A stretch of 64,000 nt of DNA from Sphingomonas kyeonggiensis (GTDB lineage: Bacteria > Pseudomonadota > Alphaproteobacteria > Sphingomonadales > Sphingomonadaceae), in contig NZ_JACIEH010000001.1 in the NCBI RefSeq assembly GCF_014196745.1, positions 868,001-932,000 of the forward strand, written 5' to 3'. Position 1 is the stretch's first letter, and every line of letters starts with the position of its first letter. The notes under the pieces are model-generated. The model made no database searches. It was not told where the DNA came from and saw only the letters and a list, made by a program, of their open reading frames with translations. The position numbers were made by a program, and so were the translations under genes. Shown piece after piece: positions 1 through 7,579 of the stretch.

Positions 1-461
1 CGCGGTCGGGCTTTGTCGACGCGCTGCTCGGCCGGATCGATGCGAGCGGCTTCCCGCGCAATCGCCTGACCGTGGAGCTGACCGAGAGCGGCATCATGTC
101 CGATCTGGGCGAGGCGGCGCGGGTACTCACCCTGTTGCGTGCGGCGGGATGCCGGGTGGCGATCGACGATTTCGGTACCGGCTATTCGAGCCTGGCCTAT
201 CTGAAGGCGCTGCCGCTCGATTATCTGAAGATCGACAAGAAGCTCAGCCAGGACATCACCGGCTCGCACCGCGACCGGGTGGTGGTGCGCGGGGTGATCG
301 ACATGGCGCGGTCGCTGGGGCTCGCCGTGGTCGCGGAAGGCGTGGAGACGGCCGAGCAGCTCGATCTGCTCGCCAAGGAAGGCTGCCAGTATTTCCAGGG
401 CTTCCTGTGTGCCGGTCCGGTCGATGTGCCGGCGCTCGCCCAGCTGGTGAGCCGCGCATGA
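1..461 (+). CDS. EAL-domain c-di-GMP phosphodiesterase, C-terminal part (5' end outside window)
   Basis: The reading frame is open from the left edge (codons from base 3) and ends at TGA 459-461. What remains is about 150 residues, the C-terminal portion of an EAL domain, which hydrolyses cyclic di-GMP to pGpG. Visible motifs are the ELTES strand, the DDFGTGYSS loop with its paired Asp, the LKID strand, and EGVET followed by QGFL. The metal and substrate residues expected in this half are intact, so the domain looks active. The first EAL motif and any sensor or GGDEF part lie outside. An in-frame ATG at 72 is not a credible start because domain sequence continues upstream of it. The stop overlaps the ATG of the next gene (ATGA), which suggests coupled translation. 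Confidence 0.93.
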   Translation, partial: RSGFVDALLGRIDASGFPRNRLTVELTESGIMSDLGEAARVLTLLRAAGCRVAIDDFGTGYSSLAYLKALPLDYLKIDKKLSQDITGSHRDRVVVRGVIDMARSLGLAVVAEGVETAEQLDLLAKEGCQYFQGFLCAGPVDVPALAQLVSRA

Positions 462-841
462 GCGATCCGCGGGACATGAGCGGCGTCTGGTACGGCCGTT
501 ATGCGAGCAGCGGCGGCGACCAGGACAGCGGCTTCATCGCCGTCCTGGAGGAATCGGGCGGCGTGTTCTCGGGCTCGATCAGCGAGCCGGACGGGCGGGG
601 CGGAGTCCGTCGCGCTTCGGTCGCCGGCCGGCGCAGCAGCGGGCTAGTCCAGTTCGTGAAGCAGTATCGCGGCCGCCGGAACCACGCGGTCTTCTACGAA
701 GGCGGCGTGGACGACCAGGGCACGCAAGCGAGCGGCAACTGGAAGATCGACGACGGCACCGCCGGCGGTTTCAGCATGGAGCGGGAGAAATTCTCGATCG
801 AGGAGCTGGAAGAGGAGATCGAGGAGCGGCTGGCGCTTTAG
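458..841 (+). CDS. hypothetical protein, 127 aa, coupled to the EAL protein
   Basis: I do not recognise this protein. It starts at the ATG inside the ATGA overlap with the EAL gene and encodes 127 residues without a signal peptide or membrane segment. The N-terminal two thirds (from MSGVWYGRY through GNWKI) alternate Gly-rich turns and short strands, as in small lipocalin-like or beta-barrel folds. The last 15 residues are a very acidic helix (EELEEEIEER). The frame is supported by the tight overlap and by normal codon use for the region. It is most likely an accessory protein made together with the phosphodiesterase; the function is unknown. Confidence 0.75.
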   Translation: MSDPRDMSGVWYGRYASSGGDQDSGFIAVLEESGGVFSGSISEPDGRGGVRRASVAGRRSSGLVQFVKQYRGRRNHAVFYEGGVDDQGTQASGNWKIDDGTAGGFSMEREKFSIEELEEEIEERLAL

Positions 842-906
842 GCTGCATATTCCTCTCCCTGACGGGGGGATCGGAGCGGGGTTGCGCGATTGGGTGTCGC
901 TGGCGA

Positions 907-1470
907 CTAAGTCGCCGGATCGGCGCCGCGGCCTTCGGTGACGCGGCCCAGCGTGACGCCGGCATAGCGCGCCAGGCTGCCGAGCAGGGCAGTGACGGTG
1001 GGATCCGCCGGGCCGGCTTCTGCCCAATAGGCGCCCATCGCCATGCTGGGGCCCATCAGCCCGATCGGGAACATCGACATGCTGCGCACGAAGGTTGGGC
1101 GATAGGCGTCCACCGGCACGCGCGGATCCGCATAGATGTCCGGGATATGGATCGGCCGCGCCTCGATAATGGCGAGGCCGGAGATGCAGTTCTCGATCGG
1201 AAACCGCTCGCCGGTCCAGAGCGGGGTCAGCGCATCCTCGGCGATATAGGCAACGAGATTCCCCTCGCGCCGGATGACGGTCACGCCATCGCAGCGCGCG
1301 ATCTTGCGCGCACATTCCCGCAATACGGTGACCAGCTCGTCGATCGAGGAGGCGCGCGAGAGGCGAGCCATAGCTTCGGTCAACAATCGGCGTTGGTCGA
1401 AACTATCCGGCTCCCTCAAGCCCAGCTCCCCACGAGCGGCCCCATTTGGGGTCACGCCAGATTCAATCAT
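907..1470 (-). CDS. GAF-domain protein
   Basis: 187 residues. After a variable N-terminal 30 residues, a single GAF-type sensor domain fills most of the chain: a helix (LLTEAMARLSRASSIDELV), the core strand CDGVTVIRREGN, then FPIENCISGLAI and a PIHIPDIYADPR stretch typical of GAF domains. There is no attached kinase, cyclase or DNA-binding domain, so it is a stand-alone sensor or adaptor. I chose the ATG at 1470; an in-frame TTG at 1485 would add five residues and neither has a strong ribosome site. It is transcribed away from the chemoreceptor gene's 3' end; 233 bases separate the two with no gene in them. The ligand cannot be told from sequence. Confidence 0.8.
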   Translation of the reverse strand: MIESGVTPNGAARGELGLREPDSFDQRRLLTEAMARLSRASSIDELVTVLRECARKIARCDGVTVIRREGNLVAYIAEDALTPLWTGERFPIENCISGLAIIEARPIHIPDIYADPRVPVDAYRPTFVRSMSMFPIGLMGPSMAMGAYWAEAGPADPTVTALLGSLARYAGVTLGRVTEGRGADPAT

Positions 1471-1703
1471 TTCCGTCACGGCCAAGTACGCAGCCCTGCT
1501 CTGATTGGTTCACCCTGAAACCTGCCAAATCGGGTCAGCTTCAATACACCGAAGCCACGCAAAGGCGCGGAAGCCGCCGGCGGACCGTCAAGGTTCCGCC
1601 AGAACGACCACGCACGCCGATCGACAAACTTTCCCCCGTATCCTGAACGCAGTTGCAGCATGCGCAACTACGCAAAAATACATGGGTCGTATCGCTCCCG
1701 TTC

Positions 1704-3209
1704 CTAGAGCGGAGCCCGCAACGCGGAGATCGCGGCGGCGGGAAGATTCCGCACTGCGCCACCGATGATCGGATGCCGGCCATTTGCGCGCGCGCGCCCG
1801 TTCGCGGCATCGGTATGGAAGGCGCTGGTGAGCTCGGCGAGGGTCTCGGCTTCCTGGCTCAGCGTGCGCGTGGCGGCCGAGGTCTCCTCGACCATTGCGG
1901 CGTTCTGCTGGGTGCCCTGGTCCATGGTGCCGATCGCCGTGGAGACTTCGCCGATCGCGATTGCCTGGGCGTTGTTGTCCTGCGCCATGGTGCCGAGCAG
2001 GGCGTGAACCTCGCCGACGTCGCTCGAGATGTTGGCGAGCGCGCCGTCGACCTTCATCACTGCCTCTACCGCGGTGACCACTTCGGCCTGGGTGTGGGTG
2101 AGCTGCTCGCGGGCGCGACCGGCTTCCTCTTCGGCACGCATGGCGAGGGCGGAGACGAGATCGGCGACGACGGCGAAACCGCGACCTGCTTCGCCGGCAC
2201 GGCCGGCCTCGACTGCGGCATTCATCGCCAGCACGCGGGTCTGGAAGGCGATCTTGTCGAGGCCTTCGATCACCGCGTCGATGCCCTTGGCGCTGTCCGA
2301 CACGCGATGCATCGCCTCGACCGCCTGGCCGGCGACGCTGCGGCCGTCATCGACGGTGGCGATCGCCTGGTCGGCGCGGACGACGGTCGACCGGGCGGCC
2401 TGGGCGGTGTTGCGCGAGCGGCTGTCCATCTGGGTGACCGCGGCGCTGGTCTCCTCGAGGCTGGCAGCATTGGCCTGGGTACGGCGGGCGAGATCGTCCG
2501 AAGCCTGGGCGATCTCGTGGATCGTGCCGTTGATCCGCTGGGTGCCGGCGGCGACCGCGGTGATCATCGCGCGCATCTTGTCGAGCGTGTGGTTGTAGCT
2601 GCGCTCGAGCGAGGCATAGGTGGCGGGCATCTGCGAAAGCTGGCGGGTGAGATCGCCCTCGGCGAGCGCGGCGAGCGCTTCGTCGAGCGTCTGGACGGCC
2701 TTTTCGCGGGCGACCTGCTCCTCCTCGATGTAGATCGAGATCGACAGCTCCATGTCGAGCAGCGCGGCCTTGACGAGGGCGGCGGGCAGGGCGGTGGCAG
2801 TGCGCGGGCGCAGGGCGCCGAGCAGGCGGCGCCACAACGGGGTGCGGGCCATCGTCTCGTGGAGCAGCTGCTCGAGCACCAGCGCATAGCCGCCGATGTA
2901 CCAGCGCGGCTCGAGGCCGATGCGGGAATGGGTGGCGCCGATGCGGCGGACGCTCTGGTAATATTGCTCGTCGAAGCGCCCATCGACGATATGGCCCCAA
3001 TGCTTCTCCTGGGCCGACTGGGCGCCGCGCATGTGATCGGGATTGGAGAAGAAGCGTGCGGTCTCGGGGGTGGCGCGGACGCGCTTGTAGAAATGGTCGA
3101 GGGCCTTGCCGATCACCGAGCGGATCAGCGCGCTGCTGCCCGAAAGCGTGGCGCGCTGGGCGGCATCCATCTCCATGAACGCGAGACGGGGCGAAAGATG
3201 ATCGGTCAC
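1704..3209 (-). CDS. globin-coupled methyl-accepting chemotaxis protein (HemAT-like aerotaxis sensor)
   Basis: 501 residues in two parts. Residues 1-170 form a protoglobin sensor domain with the motif THSRIGLEPRWYIGG; His94 in it is the expected proximal haem ligand of globin-coupled sensors. No membrane helix follows, so the receptor is soluble. Residues from about 230 to 470 are an MCP signalling hairpin with the tip IAFQTRVLAMNAAVEAGRAG, close to the canonical CheW/CheA-contact sequence. The last residues are low-complexity. Start is GTG 3209, preceded by GGGAGAAG on the minus strand. Family knowledge says such proteins sense O2 and steer motility through CheA. No che or flagellar genes are in the window. 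A 100-base gap separates it from mfd. Confidence 0.93.
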   Translation of the reverse strand: MTDHLSPRLAFMEMDAAQRATLSGSSALIRSVIGKALDHFYKRVRATPETARFFSNPDHMRGAQSAQEKHWGHIVDGRFDEQYYQSVRRIGATHSRIGLEPRWYIGGYALVLEQLLHETMARTPLWRRLLGALRPRTATALPAALVKAALLDMELSISIYIEEEQVAREKAVQTLDEALAALAEGDLTRQLSQMPATYASLERSYNHTLDKMRAMITAVAAGTQRINGTIHEIAQASDDLARRTQANAASLEETSAAVTQMDSRSRNTAQAARSTVVRADQAIATVDDGRSVAGQAVEAMHRVSDSAKGIDAVIEGLDKIAFQTRVLAMNAAVEAGRAGEAGRGFAVVADLVSALAMRAEEEAGRAREQLTHTQAEVVTAVEAVMKVDGALANISSDVGEVHALLGTMAQDNNAQAIAIGEVSTAIGTMDQGTQQNAAMVEETSAATRTLSQEAETLAELTSAFHTDAANGRARANGRHPIIGGAVRNLPAAAISALRAPL

Positions 3210-3309
3210 TTCTGAACTTCTCCCAAGGGGTGAGCTCCCATTCTAGGAAGAGACCCCCCAGGGCGTTGTGTTCAGGCCGTTTTACCGGGCCATTATTGAC
3301 CGGGGTCAA

Positions 3310-6300
3310 TCATCCGGCAGCCTTGGCGAGCCCGCGCGACAGCTGCAGCGCGCCGTTCAACCGGGCCTGGGGCGTGGCCCAGGCCCGGTTGATGACCAGC
3401 TTCATGTCCGGACGCAGCTTCGCCGTGCCTTCCAGCTTGTCGACATAGGCGAGCAGCCCCTCGACATTGGGGAACTTGTCGTCGTGGAAGGTGACCAGCG
3501 CGCCCTTGGGGCCGACATCGAGCTTGGCGATGCAGGCCTTCTTGGCGTTGAGCTTGGACTCGATCAGGGTGATGAGGTTCTCGGTCGCCTCGGGTAGCTT
3601 GCCGAAGCGGTCGATCAGCTCTGCTGCGAACGCCTCGATACCGGCGCGGTCCTCGACATCATTGAGGCGGCGATAGAGGCCCATGCGGAGATCCAGGTCC
3701 GGGACATAGTCCTCGGGGATCATGATCGGCGCATCGACGGTGATCTGCGGGCTCAGGTCGCGTGGGCGCTCGTCGCGCAGGCCGCCGGCCTTGGCGTCCA
3801 TGATCGCCTCTTCCAGCATCGACTGGTAGAGTTCGTAGCCGACTTCCTTGATATGGCCCGACTGCTCGTCGCCGAGCAGATTGCCGGCGCCGCGGATGTC
3901 GAGATCGTGCGACGCGAGCTGGAAGCCGGCGCCCAGGCTCTCCAGGTCGGACAGCACCTTGAGCCGCTTCTCCGCCGCCTCGGTCATCAGCCGCTGGGCA
4001 GGCGTGGTCATATAGGCATAGGCGCGCGTCTTCGAGCGGCCGACGCGCCCGCGCAGCTGGTAGAGCTGCGCCAGACCGAACTTGTCGGCGCGGTTGATGA
4101 TCAGCGTGTTGGCCGAGGGAATATCGATGCCGCTCTCGATGATCGTGGTCGAGACGAGCAGATCGTACTTGCGATCGTAGAAGGCGGACATCCGCTCCTC
4201 GACTTCGCCCGCCGCCATCTGGCCGTGCGCCACGACGAAGCTGATCTCGGGCACGTCGTTGCGCAGGAATTCCTCGATATCGGGCAGGTCCGAGACGCGC
4301 GGCGTGACGAAATAGGCCTGGCCGCCGCGATAATGCTCTCGAAGGAGCGCCTCGCGCAGGACGACCGGGTCCCAGGGCATGACATAGGTGCGCACGGCGA
4401 GACGGTCGACCGGCGGGGTCTGGATCACGCTCAGCTCGCGCAGGCCCGACATCGCCATCTGCAGGGTGCGCGGGATCGGGGTGGCGGTGAGGGTGAGGAC
4501 GTGGACGTCCGCCTTCATCGCCTTGAGCCGCTCCTTGTGGGTGACGCCGAAGCGCTGCTCCTCGTCGACGATCACCAGGCCGAGCCGCTTGAACTCGACG
4601 CCCTTGGCCAGCACCGCATGGGTGCCGACGACGATGTCGATCGTGCCGTCGGCGGCGCCTTCCTTGGTCGCCTTCATCTCGGTGCTGCCGACCAGGCGGG
4701 AGAGGCGACCGACCTTGATCGGGAAGCCTTCGAAACGCTGGGTGAAGTTGTTGAAGTGCTGGCGGGCGAGCAAAGTGGTCGGGCAGACCACCGCGACCTG
4801 CATCCCGGCCATCGCCGCGACGAAGGCCGCACGCAGCGCGACCTCGGTCTTGCCGAAGCCGACATCGCCGACGATGAGCCGGTCCATCGGGCGGCCCGCC
4901 GCGAGATCCTCGAGCACGTCGCTGATCGCGCGGTCCTGGTCGTCGGTTTCCTCATACGGGAAGCGATCGACAAAGGCGGGGTAGCCGCCAGCATCGGGCT
5001 CGGCGATCTCGGCGGGGCGGGTGGCACGCTTGGCCGCGGTGGCGATGAGCTCGCCCGCGATCTCGCGGATCCGCTCCTTCATCCGGCTCTTGCGGCGCTG
5101 CCAGGCCTCGCCGCCCAGCTTGTCGAGCGTCGCGCCTTCCTCGCCGGCGCCGTAGCGGCTCAGGACCTCGAGATTCTCGACCGGCACATAGAGCTTGTCG
5201 CCACCGGCATAAGTGAGCGCGACGCAGTCGTGCGGGGCCTTCTGGACGGGGATCTGGGTGAGCCCGTCATAGCGGCCGATGCCGTGATCGACATGGACCA
5301 CCAGATCGCCCGGCGAGAGCGTCGCCAGCTCGTTGAGGAAGGCATCGGTCGACTTGCGGCGCTTGCTCCGGCGGACGAGGCGGTCGCCGAGCATGTCCTG
5401 CTCGGTGAGCACCGCGACGTCGGGTGCGGAGAAGCCATGGTCGAGCGGCAGCACGATCATCGCGACGGCGCTGTCGGCGATGCCCATCGCCTCGTGCCAG
5501 CTCTCGGCCTTGCGCGCGGTCTTGAGCCCGTGGTCGGCGAGCAGGCCGGTCAGGCGCTCGCGGGCGCCGTTCGAATAGCTGGCGAGGATCGGCTTCTTGC
5601 CCGATTTGCGCAGCTTGGCGATGTGCTCGACCACTGCCTCATAGACATTGGTGTTCGCCGCACGCTCGGGCGCGAAGTCGCGTGGGCCATCGACGTTGAA
5701 GTCGAGGACGGTGGCGCTCTCCGGCTCGTGGAAGGGCGTGCTGGTATGCGCCGGCCAGTCGGCGAGGCGCTTTTCCCACTCGTTCGCGACGAGATAGAGC
5801 GCGTCGGCGGCGAGCGGGCGATAGCTGCCCGGATCGGCGGACTGGGCGCGGACGCGGTTGGACTGATAGTCGGCGATCGCCTCGAACCGCGCTTCGGCGG
5901 CACCGGCGTCACCGGCATCGCGGATCAGGATCGAGTCGTCGGGAAGATGCTCGAACAGCGTCTCCAACCGTTCCTCGAACAGGGGCAACCAATGCTCCAT
6001 GCCGGCGAGGCGACGGCCGTCGCTGATCGCCTGGTAGAGCGGATCACCGGTGGCCGTGGCGCCGAACTTTTCCCGATACCTGGTGCGGAAGCGCTTGACC
6101 GACTCCTCGTCGAGCAGCGCCTCGGATGCCGGGAGCAGGGTGAAGCCGTCGATGCGGCCGGTGGTGCGCTGGTCAGAGGGATCGAAGGTGCGGACGCTCT
6201 CGATCTCGTCGCCGAAGAAATCGAGGCGCAGCGCCTGCTCGGCGCCGCTCGGGAACAGATCGACCAGGCCGCCGCGCACCGCGAACTCGCCGGAATCGTT

Positions 6301-6765
6301 CACCGTGTCGACGCGGACATAGCCGTTCGCCTGGAGCAGCACCGCGAGTTTGTCGAGGCCGATGCGCTCGCCGGGAGCCAGGCGGGCGACGAGCTGGCGG
6401 ATGCGGAACGGCGTCAGCGTGCGCTGGGTGACGGCGTTGACCGTGGTGACCAGCAGGCGCGGCTTGTCGCTCCTGGCCTGGAGCGCGTGGAGCGTGGCCA
6501 ACCGCTCGGCCATGACGCGCAGCGTGGGGCTGGCGCGGTCATAGGGAAGGCAGTCCCAGGCCGGGAAGCTGAGGACCTCGAGCTCGGGCGCGAAATAGGG
6601 CGCGGTGCCCGCCACCGCGCGCATCGCCGCCTCGTCGGGCGCGACGAACACGGTCATTCGTCCGGCGCGCGCCAGATCGGCGAGCATCCAGGGAAGGAAG
6701 CCGGTGGGTGCGCCCGCGAGGGTGAGGGGCTTTTGCGCGGAGAGGATGGTCTTGAGGTCGGGCAT
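3310..6765 (-). CDS. mfd: transcription-repair coupling factor Mfd
   Basis: 1151 residues, full length for the family. Mfd pushes RNA polymerase off lesions and recruits UvrA to the template strand. Order of parts: UvrB-homology region (about 1-350), RNA-polymerase-interacting domain around residues 480-560 (LSPGDLVVHVDHGIGRY), a RecG-like translocase with Walker A GDVGFGKTEVA and the DEEQRFG Walker B box, the TRG motif region (LASHDLDIRGAGNLLG), and the C-terminal UvrA-mimic domain. Start ATG 6765. It lies downstream of sdhE on the same strand with a palindromic repeat between them, and the related helicase gene recG sits just beyond on the other strand. Nothing looks broken. Confidence 0.98.
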   Translation of the reverse strand: MPDLKTILSAQKPLTLAGAPTGFLPWMLADLARAGRMTVFVAPDEAAMRAVAGTAPYFAPELEVLSFPAWDCLPYDRASPTLRVMAERLATLHALQARSDKPRLLVTTVNAVTQRTLTPFRIRQLVARLAPGERIGLDKLAVLLQANGYVRVDTVNDSGEFAVRGGLVDLFPSGAEQALRLDFFGDEIESVRTFDPSDQRTTGRIDGFTLLPASEALLDEESVKRFRTRYREKFGATATGDPLYQAISDGRRLAGMEHWLPLFEERLETLFEHLPDDSILIRDAGDAGAAEARFEAIADYQSNRVRAQSADPGSYRPLAADALYLVANEWEKRLADWPAHTSTPFHEPESATVLDFNVDGPRDFAPERAANTNVYEAVVEHIAKLRKSGKKPILASYSNGARERLTGLLADHGLKTARKAESWHEAMGIADSAVAMIVLPLDHGFSAPDVAVLTEQDMLGDRLVRRSKRRKSTDAFLNELATLSPGDLVVHVDHGIGRYDGLTQIPVQKAPHDCVALTYAGGDKLYVPVENLEVLSRYGAGEEGATLDKLGGEAWQRRKSRMKERIREIAGELIATAAKRATRPAEIAEPDAGGYPAFVDRFPYEETDDQDRAISDVLEDLAAGRPMDRLIVGDVGFGKTEVALRAAFVAAMAGMQVAVVCPTTLLARQHFNNFTQRFEGFPIKVGRLSRLVGSTEMKATKEGAADGTIDIVVGTHAVLAKGVEFKRLGLVIVDEEQRFGVTHKERLKAMKADVHVLTLTATPIPRTLQMAMSGLRELSVIQTPPVDRLAVRTYVMPWDPVVLREALLREHYRGGQAYFVTPRVSDLPDIEEFLRNDVPEISFVVAHGQMAAGEVEERMSAFYDRKYDLLVSTTIIESGIDIPSANTLIINRADKFGLAQLYQLRGRVGRSKTRAYAYMTTPAQRLMTEAAEKRLKVLSDLESLGAGFQLASHDLDIRGAGNLLGDEQSGHIKEVGYELYQSMLEEAIMDAKAGGLRDERPRDLSPQITVDAPIMIPEDYVPDLDLRMGLYRRLNDVEDRAGIEAFAAELIDRFGKLPEATENLITLIESKLNAKKACIAKLDVGPKGALVTFHDDKFPNVEGLLAYVDKLEGTAKLRPDMKLVINRAWATPQARLNGALQLSRGLAKAAG

Positions 6766-6779
6766 CTTGGCTCTTGGTT

Positions 6780-6861
6780 CGTCATCCCGGCGAAAGCCGG
6801 GATCTCAGGCGAAGGCGCTGGGAAGGAGCCGCACGATATCCCGGCTTTCGCCGGGATGACG
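6780..6861. repeat. REPIN-like inverted repeat, copy 1
   Basis: Two perfect 24-base inverted arms (6780-6803 and 6838-6861), each itself a hairpin with CCCGGC-GAAA-GCCGGG, flank an asymmetric 34-base spacer. The spacer begins CTCAGGCGAAGG and ends GAGCCGCACGA. The same arms and spacer recur at 51912-51993 and, inverted, at 58844-58932; a lone hairpin is at 54526-54553. It separates the sdhE stop from the mfd start and may shape the transcript between them. Confidence 0.92.
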
Positions 6862-6862
6862 G

Positions 6863-7129
6863 CTACTTGCTGATCGGCACGTAGTTCAGGGTCTTGAGGG
6901 CGGTCATTACCGTTCCCGCATAGCGTTCCGGCACGGCCGCGGTTCCCATCGCCCAGGCCATGATATCGACGTCCTGCTCCTCGAGCAGCGCTTCGAACAG
7001 GTCCATCTCGGCGTCGTTCCAGCCTTTGCCATGCTGGTCGAAGAAGCCGCCGATCAGCAGGTCGGCTTCCTTCACGCCGCGGTGCCAGGCACGGAAACGC
7101 AGGCGCTTGAGACGGATTTCGCGGTCCAT
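6863..7129 (-). CDS. sdhE: succinate dehydrogenase FAD assembly factor SdhE
   Basis: 88 residues, the normal size of the SdhE/Sdh5 (DUF339) family, which promotes covalent FAD attachment to SdhA. The family signature is clear: RAWHRGVKEADLLIGGFF contains the RGxxE motif, followed by the acidic MDLFEALLEEQDVDIMAW helix pair. Start ATG 7129 (MDREIRLKRL) was chosen because residues upstream of it in the open frame show no family similarity. The protein is cytoplasmic. It is followed on the same strand by mfd; sdhE, mfd and recG commonly cluster in sphingomonads. Confidence 0.95.
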   Translation of the reverse strand: MDREIRLKRLRFRAWHRGVKEADLLIGGFFDQHGKGWNDAEMDLFEALLEEQDVDIMAWAMGTAAVPERYAGTVMTALKTLNYVPISK

Positions 7130-7319
7130 TCGGTCCTCAACGACAAATGGCCGGCAGCGCGAAAGGGCGCAGTCGGCGAGGGGAATATGGTTGTGCAGAT
7201 AGGCCCGCGGTGCCGGGAAAGCCAGTCCACAACTTAATCGCGCCATTCTCGCGCGATCGCACCCGCTTGGCCGGCGGCCTTCCTATGATGGGGGATATTC
7301 TACGTAGAGGTTGTGCCAA

Positions 7320-7526
7320 ATGCGTTTCGTTATGCTCAAGTCGATCAACGGCGACCCGATCCTGGTGAACATCGCTTCGGTGCGTACCGTGGCGACGATC
7401 AACATGGCCGGCGACGATGTCGGCGTGCTTTCGTTCGACGGCGCGCACGAAGTGGTGGTCGGCTCGACGGTGACCGAGGTGCTCGCGGCGATCGAGTCGG
7501 CGGGCCAGCGCATCGCCACCCATTGA
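7320..7526 (+). CDS. small conserved-looking hypothetical protein, 68 aa
   Basis: A 68-residue protein beginning MRFVMLKSINGDPILVN, with an AGAGG-like ribosome site (TAGAGG) ending nine bases before ATG 7320. The sequence reads as a short beta-rich fold (strands around LKSINGDPILVNIASVRTV and VGVLSFDGAHEVVVG) ending in a helix. It resembles the small uncharacterised proteins in which a residue pair reports host gene context rather than function. There is no signal peptide or Cys. It sits 53 bases before recG on the same strand and may be cotranscribed. Function unknown. Confidence 0.75.
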   Translation: MRFVMLKSINGDPILVNIASVRTVATINMAGDDVGVLSFDGAHEVVVGSTVTEVLAAIESAGQRIATH

Positions 7527-7579
7527 TCGTTTCGCGCGCCCCCTAGCGGGGCGCCATTGCAGCGACTAGGTCGGGCATA

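Noticed and set aside
1471..1703. Short open frames between the GAF gene and the chemoreceptor gene
   Set aside because: Both strands give short, Arg/Thr-rich translations without a ribosome site or similarity; treated as a non-coding gap.
3853..6873. Very long open frame antisense to mfd (about 1000 codons)
   Set aside because: The opposite strand encodes a complete Mfd. Long antisense frames are expected in GC-rich DNA because stops are rare; the translation is low-complexity (Arg, Gly, Asp) with no domain.
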